Shown here: piece by piece, positions 1-6,274 of the stretch | Numbering within the stretch: position 1 is the first letter of the stretch | How the letters are laid out: each line of letters opens with the position of its first letter | Assembly (NCBI GenBank): GCA_031257655.1 | Contig: JAIROF010000075.1 | Span: forward strand, 1 to 9,936 | Source of the DNA: Prevotellaceae bacterium | Lineage (GTDB): Bacteria; Bacteroidota; Bacteroidia; Bacteroidales; UBA932 | Length of the DNA: 9,936 nucleotides | Reading direction: 5' to 3' | Program-made: the position numbers and the translations under genes | Notes under the pieces: generated by a model | The model's input: only the letters and a program-made list of their open reading frames with translations | Database searches by the model: none | Told to the model about the DNA's origin: nothing

Positions 1-131
1 CAACTTACAACTTACAACTTTCAACTTACAACTTACAACTTACAAACTTACAACTTACAAACTTACAAACTTACAAACTTACAACTTACAATTCTCAATT
101 CTCAATTCTCAATTCTCAATTCTCAATTCTT
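1..131. repeat. Hybrid heptanucleotide tandem repeat array
   Basis: From position 2 to 89 the sequence is about 12 units of AACTTAC, some lengthened by one base to AAACTTAC and one varied to AACTTTC. From 90 to 124 it changes without losing register to five perfect units of AATTCTC, then a degenerate AATTCTT at 125-131. Seen on the minus strand the units are GTAAGTT and GAGAATT. The array starts at or before the window edge. Its right end overlaps the 3' end of anmK and supplies that gene's stop codon. Arrays of 7-base units in gaps resemble the short tandemly repeated repetitive (STRR) class known from cyanobacteria; any function here is unknown. Confidence 0.9.
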
Positions 132-1181
132 ACTCAGGCAACCTCCGATGCTGCTGCGCTTGGCGCCGGTTGCCGAGGCGAGGGTGTTGATTTCGTTGCA
201 CACGTAGAGCGCCCCGAGGAAGGCAAATATCAGCGCCTCCTTAAAGTTGACCACCAGCGCTTCGGGGATGACCACCCTGCACGGTGACAGGTCGGCTATG
301 CGCTGCATGAGGAAGGCGTTGAGGGCGCCGCCGCCGGTAGCGAGCAGCGTGCCGCTACCGGAGCAGCGGGCTACCTGCATGGCGACATGCTCGCACACGG
401 TGCGCAGCCGGTCGTGGGGGCTAAGGCTGCACGCCGCTATTTTGGGAAAGAAAACCTGCTCCACCCATTCGCGCCCCAGCGACTTTGCCCCGCGCTGCGC
501 GTAGAAGTCGATGGCGTTGAGCTCGTCCAGCAGCGCACCGTTTACGCTGCCCTGCGCGGCAAAGGCGCCGTCCCGGTCGTAGGGTGTGCCCAGCGTTTGG
601 CTCAGCGCGTTGAGCGCAATGTTGCACGGGCAAACGTCGAAGGCCACGCGCTGCCCCGCCTGCTCAAAGGAGATGTTGGCAAATCCGCCCAGGTTGAGGC
701 AGCGCTCGTACGCTCCAAAGAGCAGCCGGTCGCCTGCGGGCACGAGCGGCGCTCCCTGTCCGCCAAGGGCTACGTCGAGGCTCCGAAAGTCGGAGATGGC
801 GGGGAGGCCTGCCGCAGCGGCCAGCGCCGCGCCGTCGCCCAGCTGAAAGGTCACGCCGCGCTGAGGCTGGTGAAAGATGGTGTGCCCGTGCGAGGCCACG
901 TAGTCTGCGCCGAGATGCCGGCTCCGCAGGAAGTGCGCCGCCCTATTCCCCAGCAGCGCGCCGTACTCCTTGTGCAGCGCCACAAAATCGAGCGCGCCGA
1001 GCGCGTGCGCCTGTTGCAGCTTGTGTGTCCACGCCAAATCGTAGGGGAGCGTTTCCGCCGCAAGAATGTCGAACGTCCAGCGCCCGCCTTCATTGCTGTC
1101 GAAAAGCGCAAGGCAAAGGTCTAAGCCGTCGAGCGAGGTGCCGGACATGAGGCCGAGTATGCGGAGGGGTAGGGGCTTCAC
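123..1181 (-). CDS. anmK: Anhydro-N-acetylmuramic acid kinase (AnmK)
   Basis: AnmK is a cytoplasmic enzyme of peptidoglycan recycling. It uses ATP and water to open the 1,6-anhydro ring of anhMurNAc and phosphorylate it to MurNAc-6-P. The 352-residue product is close to the family's usual length (about 350-370). Visible family motifs are the N-terminal phosphate-binding GLMSGTSLDGLD (residues 10-21), ASHGHTIFHQP (96-106), SDFRSLDVALGGQGAPL (130-146), NLGGFANIS (163-171) and TGGGALN (282-288). At 181-189 it reads FDVCPCNIA where proteobacterial enzymes have a GPGN-type sequence; I recall such CP-N variants as usual in Bacteroidetes. The start is GTG at 1181, placed so that the MSGT motif follows directly. 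It overlaps the stop of the upstream permease by four bases (GTGA), so the two are probably co-transcribed and translationally coupled. The TGA stop lies in the heptamer array. No intrinsic terminator is visible after it. Confidence 0.96.
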   Translation of the reverse strand: MKPLPLRILGLMSGTSLDGLDLCLALFDSNEGGRWTFDILAAETLPYDLAWTHKLQQAHALGALDFVALHKEYGALLGNRAAHFLRSRHLGADYVASHGHTIFHQPQRGVTFQLGDGAALAAAAGLPAISDFRSLDVALGGQGAPLVPAGDRLLFGAYERCLNLGGFANISFEQAGQRVAFDVCPCNIALNALSQTLGTPYDRDGAFAAQGSVNGALLDELNAIDFYAQRGAKSLGREWVEQVFFPKIAACSLSPHDRLRTVCEHVAMQVARCSGSGTLLATGGGALNAFLMQRIADLSPCRVVIPEALVVNFKEALIFAFLGALYVCNEINTLASATGAKRSSIGGCLSKN

Positions 1182-2608
1182 GGCTTGCCCCCCAGCAGGT
1201 TGCCTATCCAGGTCATGACCTTAAGGTACCACTTGGGAAGCGTTACGCGCTGGTCGGTGGCGGCCTTATAGGTAAAGAACAGCCCGATGGGCAGCGTGAT
1301 GATGGTGGACATCCAGATGGCAATGCGCGGGGTCCATTCGCTGTTTCTTGCCAGCCGTTCAAACAGCATGGAGGTTACGTAGTAGAGCATGAATACGAGC
1401 AGCGAAACGAGGAAGGGCGTGCCGAAGCCGCCTTTGCGGATGATAGCCCCCAGCGGCGCCCCTATGAGGAGAAAAATCATGCACGAAAGCGGGACGGTGA
1501 ACTTGAGGTGCCACTCAATGTTGTGCTGGCTCACCTCCCGGTTGGTAAACTGCATGTCGGACGCTTGAGAGAGGAGGTTATTTTGCGCCTGCTTTGCCAG
1601 CACCAGCGCCCTGTCGGCAATTTGCAGCTGCTGCTCAACGCCGCAGGCTTGCAGGAGAGAATCGGCGTTGAGCCGGTGCGGCTTGGTGTACGTGCTGCCA
1701 AAGTCGGACGCGCCGCGCTGAAAGTTGCTCAGCAGGAAGAAGCTTCGCGCCTGCTGAAGGGCGCGGCTCTGGTTTTCGCGCTGTAGCGAATCGGAGATGA
1801 GGGAGAGCTGGCGAAGGTTGAGCATTTTTGAGCGGTTCTTGAACAGGTTGCCGTCGCTGCGCTCAAGGCCGTAGCCCGTCAGCTCAAAGACCGTTTCCTC
1901 CAGCGAAAAGTTGTTGATGCGAAACGGGTATTTCCGCTCCCCGGCGCTTTCCTTCAGCTCGTCGTACGAGCTGCCGTTGTAAAGCGTCAGAATCAGGTAT
2001 TTTTGGTTGGAGGTGATGCGCATGTAGCCCGAATCGGCTACCGTGAGCGAGCGGTTGCCGCTGCCGGTGGAGTGGTTGTAGATCATGATGTCGCACAGCA
2101 AGCCGCTTTTTTCATGCTTGCTCCCAACGCGAATGGTGTAGTCGGAAATGCCGTCGTAAAACAGCCCCTCCTTAATTTGAAGCTCCGGCCGCTGCTGCCG
2201 GATGTCGTAGAGCAGCGCCGTACTCTTGAGGTTGAAGTAGGGAAGCAGGTTGTTGGAGAATAAAAACCCCACCCCTACAAACAGGCAGGTGGTGGCCACG
2301 AGGGGCGCCAAAATGCGCTGTAGCGAAATGCCGGCCCCCTTGAGCGCCAGCAGCTCGTTGTGCTCCCCAAGGTTGCCCATCGCCATGATAGCCGATAGCA
2401 GCGTTGCCAGCGGCAGCGCCATCATGAACAGGTTGCCGCTGTAGTAGAAGATGAACTCCAGAATCACGCCCCACTCCAAACCCTTGCCAACCAGCTCGTC
2501 GATGTACATCCACAGGAATTGGAGGATCAGGACAAACATGGTCATGAAAAAAGTAAGGATAAAGGGGCCTATAAAGGCTTTCAGCACAAGTATGTGTATC
2601 TTTTTCAC
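1178..2608 (-). CDS. LptF/LptG family (YjgP/YjgQ) LPS export permease
   Basis: This is an inner membrane subunit of the LptB2FG type of exporter, which extracts lipopolysaccharide from the inner membrane and passes it to the periplasmic Lpt bridge. The 476-residue protein has the family layout: three membrane segments (about residues 11-34, 52-77, 100-122), a large periplasmic domain (about 125-365), and three more segments (about 369-390, 397-415, 428-447). The family sequence IGAPLGAIIRKGGFG (382-396) and the cytoplasmic loop NLGEHNELLALKGAGIS (79-95), which contacts the LptB ATPase in known structures, are clear. The periplasmic domain includes a Gln/Ala/Leu-rich, probably helical stretch at 265-350. 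The start is GTG at 2608; no ATG is available nearby in frame. LptF and LptG cannot be told apart from the sequence alone, and no partner permease is in the window. The four-base overlap with anmK indicates one operon. Confidence 0.93.
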   Translation of the reverse strand: MKKIHILVLKAFIGPFILTFFMTMFVLILQFLWMYIDELVGKGLEWGVILEFIFYYSGNLFMMALPLATLLSAIMAMGNLGEHNELLALKGAGISLQRILAPLVATTCLFVGVGFLFSNNLLPYFNLKSTALLYDIRQQRPELQIKEGLFYDGISDYTIRVGSKHEKSGLLCDIMIYNHSTGSGNRSLTVADSGYMRITSNQKYLILTLYNGSSYDELKESAGERKYPFRINNFSLEETVFELTGYGLERSDGNLFKNRSKMLNLRQLSLISDSLQRENQSRALQQARSFFLLSNFQRGASDFGSTYTKPHRLNADSLLQACGVEQQLQIADRALVLAKQAQNNLLSQASDMQFTNREVSQHNIEWHLKFTVPLSCMIFLLIGAPLGAIIRKGGFGTPFLVSLLVFMLYYVTSMLFERLARNSEWTPRIAIWMSTIITLPIGLFFTYKAATDQRVTLPKWYLKVMTWIGNLLGGKP

Positions 2609-2746
2609 GGCGGTTGTTGCAGTACGAAATCGTTCGTTTTTGTAGCCCGAAGACGGTGCAGAGGCGGCACGTTGACACGGAGATGCCGGCCTGTGGCGTT
2701 AAAAGCTGCGGCTCCTGCGGGCGGTTTTTAATTTTTTTTTCTGCTG

Positions 2747-2754
2747 CAAAGATA
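2747..2754 (-). promoter_or_regulatory. Candidate Bacteroidetes -7 box for the LptF/G-anmK operon
   Basis: The minus strand reads TATCTTTG, a perfect match to the Bacteroidetes TAnnTTTG -7 element, followed by GCAGCAGAAA and an A-run. No TTG is seen 19-20 bases upstream, so the -33 half is missing or weak. It would give a leader of about 130 bases before the GTG start at 2608. That leader contains no hairpin or riboswitch I can recognise. Confidence 0.42.
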
Positions 2755-2803
2755 GCGTTTTTGGCGCTGCTTTTCCGCAGATTAATATTTTTTTTCATCT
2801 TGC

Positions 2804-2834
2804 TTGCAGAAAATGAAAAAAATGCTTACCTTTG
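2804..2834 (+). promoter_or_regulatory. Bacteroidetes-type promoter for tRNA-Arg
   Basis: TTG at 2804-2806 and TACCTTTG at 2827-2834 are separated by 20 bases. This matches the Bacteroidetes primary sigma consensus (-33 TTTG/TTG, -7 TAnnTTTG). Transcription would begin around 2840, leaving a 5' leader of about 17 bases to be removed by RNase P before the mature tRNA end at 2858. Confidence 0.72.
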
Positions 2835-2857
2835 CAGTCCTCATTTTTACCAAACAC

Positions 2858-2934
2858 GGCCCCGTAGCTCAACTGAATAGAGTTTCTGACTACGGATCAG
2901 AAGGTTACAGGTTTGAATCCTGTCGGGGTCACCA
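2858..2934 (+). tRNA. tRNA-Arg (anticodon ACG)
   Basis: The 77-base sequence folds as a complete cloverleaf. The acceptor stem has 7 pairs (GGCCCCG with CGGGGTC, one G-U), the anticodon stem TCTGA/TCAGA encloses the loop CTACGGA, and the T stem is ACAGG/CCTGT. The anticodon is ACG at positions 34-36, which would read CGU, CGC and CGA after TadA deamination of A34 to inosine. CCA is encoded (2932-2934). The D stem has a G10-U25 wobble. Positions 19 and 56 are A and U instead of the near-universal G and C (see findings). The gene is opposite in strand to both neighbours and has its own promoter and terminator, so it is a single-gene unit. Confidence 0.97.
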
Positions 2935-2941
2935 CTTAGCG

Positions 2942-2981
2942 ATCAGCCGCTTGCAGCATTTGCAGGCGGCTGATTTTGTTT
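2942..2981 (+). terminator. Intrinsic terminator of tRNA-Arg, inside the convergent gene
   Basis: Positions 2942-2955 (ATCAGCCGCTTGCA) pair along all 14 bases with 2961-2974, with one G-U pair and a 5-base loop GCATT. TTTTGTTT follows at 2974-2981. This is a strong rho-independent terminator in plus-strand orientation, starting 8 bases after the tRNA CCA. In minus-strand orientation the stem is not followed by a U-tract, so it should act on the tRNA only. The stem covers the stop codon and last residues of the Gate-domain gene. Confidence 0.82.
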
Positions 2982-3908
2982 GAGCAGCCCGCTCAGCAGC
3001 CGCCTCTCCCACACCACCGCTGCTGCAAAGGCAAGGCGCAGGGCGAACATCCAGAACAGCGACGCGCCAATGGAGAAGTACAGCATTACGTCTTCGATGT
3101 TGCTGTGCGAGGCGGCTATATGGTGGTTGAGCAGGTCCAGCTCCCGCTTGTTCACCTTGCCCGACTCCTTTTCCTCCATCATCACCGCCGCGCCGTAGGC
3201 CAGGCCTAAGGTTTGCGACACCATCCACAGGAACGATGTCTTTGCCGGAAGCCCAAACACCTTGAGCAGCGGGCGGAGCACGCGCGATAGCCTGCGTATA
3301 ACGCCCAGCTCGGCGAGCACGCGCTGGAGCACCGTGAGCACAACAATGATGGCAAACATTTTTGCCGACAGCGATAGCGCGCTAAGCGCCCAGTGCGTCA
3401 GCACCACCAGGAAGTTATCCTCCACCAGCTGCACTTTTTTTACGGACACGTCGGCGGCGCTTTCGGGCAAAATAGCGTTGAGCGTCACCGCCGAAATCAG
3501 CGCGAGCAGGAGGCGAATGGCGACCATGCGCACCGCCGAAGAGCCGGTTTTCTTCTGTATGATGGTTTCGATGATCAGGTTGTGCGCACAGAGGCACATG
3601 AGCGCCAGAATGGTGATGGAGCGCGCGTCGAAGCCAATGGTTTCGATGATGGCAATGGCGGCGTAGTGGTTGACCAGCGCTCCGGTGATGAACACCAGCG
3701 CCGCCTCGCCCTGCAGCCCAACGTGCAGGAACAGCGGCGTGAGCCAAGCCGAAACCTGCACAACTACGCCCAAGTATTGCAGCAGCATTACCCCAAACGA
3801 AATCGCTACCGTGAGCCGGAGCATCCACCACGCGGTTTTCAGGGCGCTGCGCAAGCCTTCCTTCGTTGCCCGCTGCACATCGGAAAAATATTTTTGGTTG
3901 GCTGACAA
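2943..3908 (-). CDS. Nucleoside-recognition (Gate) domain membrane protein
   Basis: This 321-residue integral membrane protein resembles the nucleoside-recognition/Gate domain family, the fold shared by spore maturation proteins SpmA/SpmB and the gate of CNT nucleoside transporters. Two related halves can be seen: residues about 20-145 (TAWWMLRLTVAISFGVMLLQYLG, then GEAALVFITGALVNHYAAIA) and about 170-300 (an ALSLSAKMFAIIVVLTVL segment, then FLWMVSQTLGLAYGAAVMMEE). I count about seven or eight hydrophobic segments. The substrate is not known for most members and cannot be read here. The longest reading frame starts at a TTG (3908); a GTG at 3878 is an equal or better choice, giving a start just before the conserved TAWW region. 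The 3' end is convergent with tRNA-Arg, and its final codons (QPPANAASG, stop) form the tRNA's terminator hairpin. A 418-base gap separates it from lpxH, so it is probably transcribed separately. Confidence 0.85.
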   Translation of the reverse strand: MSANQKYFSDVQRATKEGLRSALKTAWWMLRLTVAISFGVMLLQYLGVVVQVSAWLTPLFLHVGLQGEAALVFITGALVNHYAAIAIIETIGFDARSITILALMCLCAHNLIIETIIQKKTGSSAVRMVAIRLLLALISAVTLNAILPESAADVSVKKVQLVEDNFLVVLTHWALSALSLSAKMFAIIVVLTVLQRVLAELGVIRRLSRVLRPLLKVFGLPAKTSFLWMVSQTLGLAYGAAVMMEEKESGKVNKRELDLLNHHIAASHSNIEDVMLYFSIGASLFWMFALRLAFAAAVVWERRLLSGLLKQNQPPANAASG

Positions 3909-3968
3909 AATACAAAAACGCTATTTATCCTCGATTTTCTTTTGGCTATCCACGAATTACATGAGCCG

Positions 3969-4025
3969 CGCGAATTTTTTTTGTCCGCGAATTGCACGAA
4001 TTTTTTTGTCCGCGAATTGCACGAA
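3969..4025. repeat. Direct repeats of a 25-base unit (CGCGAATTGCACGAA plus T-run and GTC)
   Basis: The unit is CGCGAATTGCACGAA followed by TTTTTTTGTC. A complete unit occupies 3986-4010. A partial one with the GCACGAA part missing lies at 3969-3985, and the first 15 bases recur at 4011-4025. A related CCACGAATTACATGAG precedes at 3950-3965. Such CACGAATT-rich strings are a known kind of dispersed gap sequence in several phyla; no function is evident. Confidence 0.8.
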
Positions 4026-4140
4026 ATAAAGCCTATTTTACACCTACAACAAAGTAAGATAGATGTAAATTTCGAATGGCTGATTTGGGTGACGCATTGT
4101 CAAAGTACGGAAGAGTAGCGCTGCCGCCGAAGCTCTTATC

Positions 4141-4216
4141 TGTGCAAACCTGTGCAAATCTGTGCAAATCTGTGCAAATCTGTGGATAAAACATATCCAC
4201 AGATTTGCACAGATTT
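4141..4216. repeat. Decamer tandem repeat leading into a 23-bp perfect hairpin
   Basis: Four consecutive decamers TGTGCAAATC (the first ends ACC) fill 4141-4180. The last two continue into a perfect inverted repeat: 4166-4188 pairs base for base with 4194-4216 around the loop AAACA. One arm contains TGTGGATAA (4181-4189), the exact complement of the DnaA box TTATCCACA, and the other contains ATATCCACA (4193-4201), one mismatch away. There is no U-tract on either side of the stem, so it is not a standard intrinsic terminator. Confidence 0.9.
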
Positions 4217-4296
4217 CTGCGAAAAAAATTTTGTAGACAGCCGAGAAAAAGCGCAAAGCATTCACTCGCTGCTTATACTCAACACGCTAAATAGCT

Positions 4297-4324
4297 AATT
4301 CGTAATTCGTAATTCGTAATTCCT
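4297..4324. repeat. AATTCGT heptamer tandem array
   Basis: Three perfect AATTCGT units (4297-4317) are followed by AATTCCT (4318-4324). The array ends two bases before the TAA stop of lpxH on the minus strand. On the lpxH coding strand the unit reads ACGAATT, related in length and in its AATT core to the GAGAATT units that follow anmK. Confidence 0.88.
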
Positions 4325-4326
4325 AA

Positions 4327-5070
4327 TTAAAACGTTTTTAGCCTCAAGCATTCTCCGTCAAAATCGGCGTAGGTAGCGCCGGTAATCCAGTCGCTAAGCA
4401 GCACGAGCTGGGCGCTGCTGCCGGGCAGGCTCATTGCGATAGGCGTGTGCCGGTGGCCAAATACAAAGTAGTCGATTTTTTGGCGCTGTGCGGCCTGCAC
4501 CGCGAACTTGTACTGCACCTCCTCTTCGCCGCCAAAGGGGACGGCAATACCCTTCGACAGGCGGTTTTTGCGGCTCCAGGCGTAGCCAAAGGCAAACGCC
4601 CAGCGCGGGTGCAGCATGCTAAACAGCCGCTGAAGGCTGCGGTTGGTGAAAATTCGCTGTAGAAGCGTAAGCGAAAGGGGGGCGCCCCCGCCAAGACGGT
4701 CGCCGTGCGCAAGAAAAAAAACTTTCCCGCCTATCGACGTTACCTCCTCCGGCGCTGCGCTGTGCATCGTTACGCCGCACTCCTCGCAGAGGTAGCTGCC
4801 CGCCCACAGGTCGTGGTTGCCCGGGAAAAAGTGAACCGACACGCCCCTGTCGGTAAGCTCCGCCAGCTTCCCTAAAAAGCGAACGTAGCCGCGCGGTACA
4901 ACATACCTGTACTCCCACCAAAAGTCGAACGCATCGCCAAGAATATAAACCGCCTGCGCGGTATCCTTTATAAAATCGAGCCATCTTACAACCTTACGCT
5001 CCCGCTCGGCGGGGTCGTAAAGCGGCAAACCTAAGTGCATATCGGCAATGAAGTAGGTGTGCTTTTGCAT
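4327..5070 (-). CDS. lpxH: UDP-2,3-diacylglucosamine diphosphatase (LpxH family)
   Basis: LpxH hydrolyses UDP-2,3-diacylglucosamine to lipid X (2,3-diacylglucosamine-1-phosphate) and UMP, the fourth step of lipid A synthesis, at the inner face of the inner membrane. The 247-residue protein shows the full calcineurin-type metallophosphatase set in order: D10-x-H12 (ADMHLG), GDAFD (45-49), GNHD (84-87), AHGD with H122 (121-124) and GHRH (205-208). Length fits LpxH (about 240-250). A basic, aromatic stretch RWAFAFGYAWSRKNR (156-170) lies where LpxH has its lipid-binding insertion lid. The ATG start at 5070 gives an immediate family N-terminus. It follows pheS by 47 bases with no terminator between, so the two are probably co-transcribed. 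A generic UDP-sugar metallophosphatase is the main alternative, less likely given the motif set and size. Confidence 0.87.
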   Translation of the reverse strand: MQKHTYFIADMHLGLPLYDPAERERKVVRWLDFIKDTAQAVYILGDAFDFWWEYRYVVPRGYVRFLGKLAELTDRGVSVHFFPGNHDLWAGSYLCEECGVTMHSAAPEEVTSIGGKVFFLAHGDRLGGGAPLSLTLLQRIFTNRSLQRLFSMLHPRWAFAFGYAWSRKNRLSKGIAVPFGGEEEVQYKFAVQAAQRQKIDYFVFGHRHTPIAMSLPGSSAQLVLLSDWITGATYADFDGECLRLKTF

Positions 5071-5117
5071 GTTTTTATGTTGTAATGCCTCAAAAGTCCT
5101 TTTTTTTTAAATTCCGG

Positions 5118-6149
5118 CTACACCACCGCCGTAAACTGCCTCAGGAAGCGCACATCGTTTTCGAAGTAGAGGCGCAGGTCGCGCGCCTGGTACTTGAGCA
5201 TGGCGATTCGCTCCACGCCCATGCCAAAGGCAAAGCCGCTGTACTTTTGGCTATCTATTTTGCAGGCGTCGAGCACGCTGGGGTCAACCATTCCGCAGCC
5301 GCTCACCTCGAGCCAGCCCGTTCCCTTGCAGATGTTGCAGCCCTTTCCGCCGCAGATGCTGCACGACACGTCCATTTCTGCCGACGGCTCGGTGAAGGGG
5401 AAGAACGACGGCCGCAGCCGGATTTCGACGTTTGCGCCGAACAGCTCTTTGGCAAAGTAGAGCAGCGTTTGCTTGAGGTCGGCAAAGGATACGCTGTGGT
5501 CAACGTACAGCCCTTCCACCTGGTGGAACATGCAGTGGGCGCGCGCCGAAATCGCCTCGTTGCGGAACACGCGCCCCGGGCACACGATGCGGATGGGCGG
5601 CTGCTGACTTTCCATCGCGCGCACCTGTATGCTGCTGGTGTGCGTGCGCAGCAGGACGGGGTTGTCGTCGCCCTCCCGCTTTTCGATAAAGAAGGTGTCC
5701 TGCATGTCGCGGGCGGGGTGCTCCGGCGGGAAGTTGAGCGCGCCAAACACGTGCCGGTCGTCCTCTATTTCGGGGCCTTCGGCCACCGTGAAGCCGAGCT
5801 GCCGGAAGATGTTGAGGATTTCGCTGCGCGCGCTCGCTATCGGGTGGCGCGTCCCCACGCTGTCGGCGGAGCCCGGGCGCGACGTGTCGAGCAGGAGGGT
5901 GGGCGAGGGGCTCGCCTCCAGCGCCTGCCTCAGCTCGCTGACGCGGTCTTGAGCCTTGCTTTTCAGCTCGTTTATTTTTTTCCCCAGCTCGCGCTTTACC
6001 TCGCCCGATACCTGCTTAAACTCGTCGAAAAGGAGCGTTACCTCGCCCTTCTTCCCGAACAGCTTTACCCTAAATTCTTCCACCTCGTGCAGGCTGCTTG
6101 CCGTGAACGATTCGACCTCCGACAGCAAGGCGGATATTTTTGTTTGCAT
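5118..6149 (-). CDS. pheS: Phenylalanyl-tRNA synthetase alpha subunit (PheS)
   Basis: PheS is the catalytic subunit of the cytoplasmic (alpha-beta)2 enzyme that charges tRNA-Phe. From the ATG at 6149 the protein has 343 residues, the family's usual size; a TTG two codons upstream only adds two residues. In order it has an N-terminal helical coiled coil that binds tRNA (about 1-85), the HPIASARSEI start of the catalytic core, the GPEIEDDRHVFGALNFP region, RTHTSSIQVRAM, class II motif 2 (RVFRNEAISARAHCMFHQVEG), and motif 3 near the C-terminus (GFAFGMGVERIAMLKY). A cysteine cluster CSICGGKGCNICKGTGW lies before motif 3, as in many bacterial PheS. No pheT adjoins it within this window; the two are often unlinked in this phylum (from memory). 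The upstream neighbour is the isomerase gene, 125 bases away, and lpxH follows. Confidence 0.97.
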   Translation of the reverse strand: MQTKISALLSEVESFTASSLHEVEEFRVKLFGKKGEVTLLFDEFKQVSGEVKRELGKKINELKSKAQDRVSELRQALEASPSPTLLLDTSRPGSADSVGTRHPIASARSEILNIFRQLGFTVAEGPEIEDDRHVFGALNFPPEHPARDMQDTFFIEKREGDDNPVLLRTHTSSIQVRAMESQQPPIRIVCPGRVFRNEAISARAHCMFHQVEGLYVDHSVSFADLKQTLLYFAKELFGANVEIRLRPSFFPFTEPSAEMDVSCSICGGKGCNICKGTGWLEVSGCGMVDPSVLDACKIDSQKYSGFAFGMGVERIAMLKYQARDLRLYFENDVRFLRQFTAVV

Positions 6150-6274
6150 AGCCAAAAAGTATATAGTTTGTTCAACTTTTACAAGCTGTTTGATTTATTG
6201 AATGCAATCGTTTTGCGATAATTTAGCTTTTGTAAGGTGATAAAAATCAACGAAGCATTGTTATTTCGCATCCC

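Larger units (their letters stand above)
3909..4326. other. 418-base gap rich in repeats, no gene seen
   Basis: The gap between the Gate-domain gene and lpxH holds three different repeat types, listed separately: CGCGAATTGCACGAA direct repeats, TGTGCAAATC decamers with a 23-bp hairpin, and an AATTCGT heptamer array. The unique stretches (3909-3968, 4026-4140, 4217-4296) show no convincing coding sequence or RNA gene. A promoter for the Gate-domain gene should lie here, but I see only imperfect -7 boxes (for example TTACTTTG on the minus strand near 4053-4060). Confidence 0.7.

Noticed and set aside
1..131. Possible CRISPR array at the left edge
   Set aside because: Units are 7-8 bases with no spacers between them; this is a simple tandem array.
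2172..2798. 208-residue minus-strand frame overlapping the LptF/G start
   Set aside because: Its ATG lies upstream of the permease promoter candidate and its product shows no membrane or family features; the permease frame explains the same DNA.
4166..4216. Replication origin, suggested by the two DnaA-box-like sites
   Set aside because: There are only two sites, both forced by the same palindrome, with no further boxes, no AT-rich unwinding tract of the expected kind and no dnaA, dnaN or gidA gene nearby.
4166..4216. Intrinsic terminator for lpxH
   Set aside because: The stem is strong but no U-tract follows it on the minus strand; it continues into more decamer repeats.
4044..4265. 73-residue minus-strand reading frame across the hairpin repeat
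   Set aside because: Its product is repeat-derived (RFAQIC.DLHRFAQI) because the decamer repeat is translated; there is no family resemblance or promoter. It is a spurious frame.
5085..6221. 378-residue plus-strand frame opposite pheS
   Set aside because: It is a GC-rich antisense shadow. PheS on the other strand has all its motifs, and the shadow product is low-complexity in Ala, Arg, Val and Leu.
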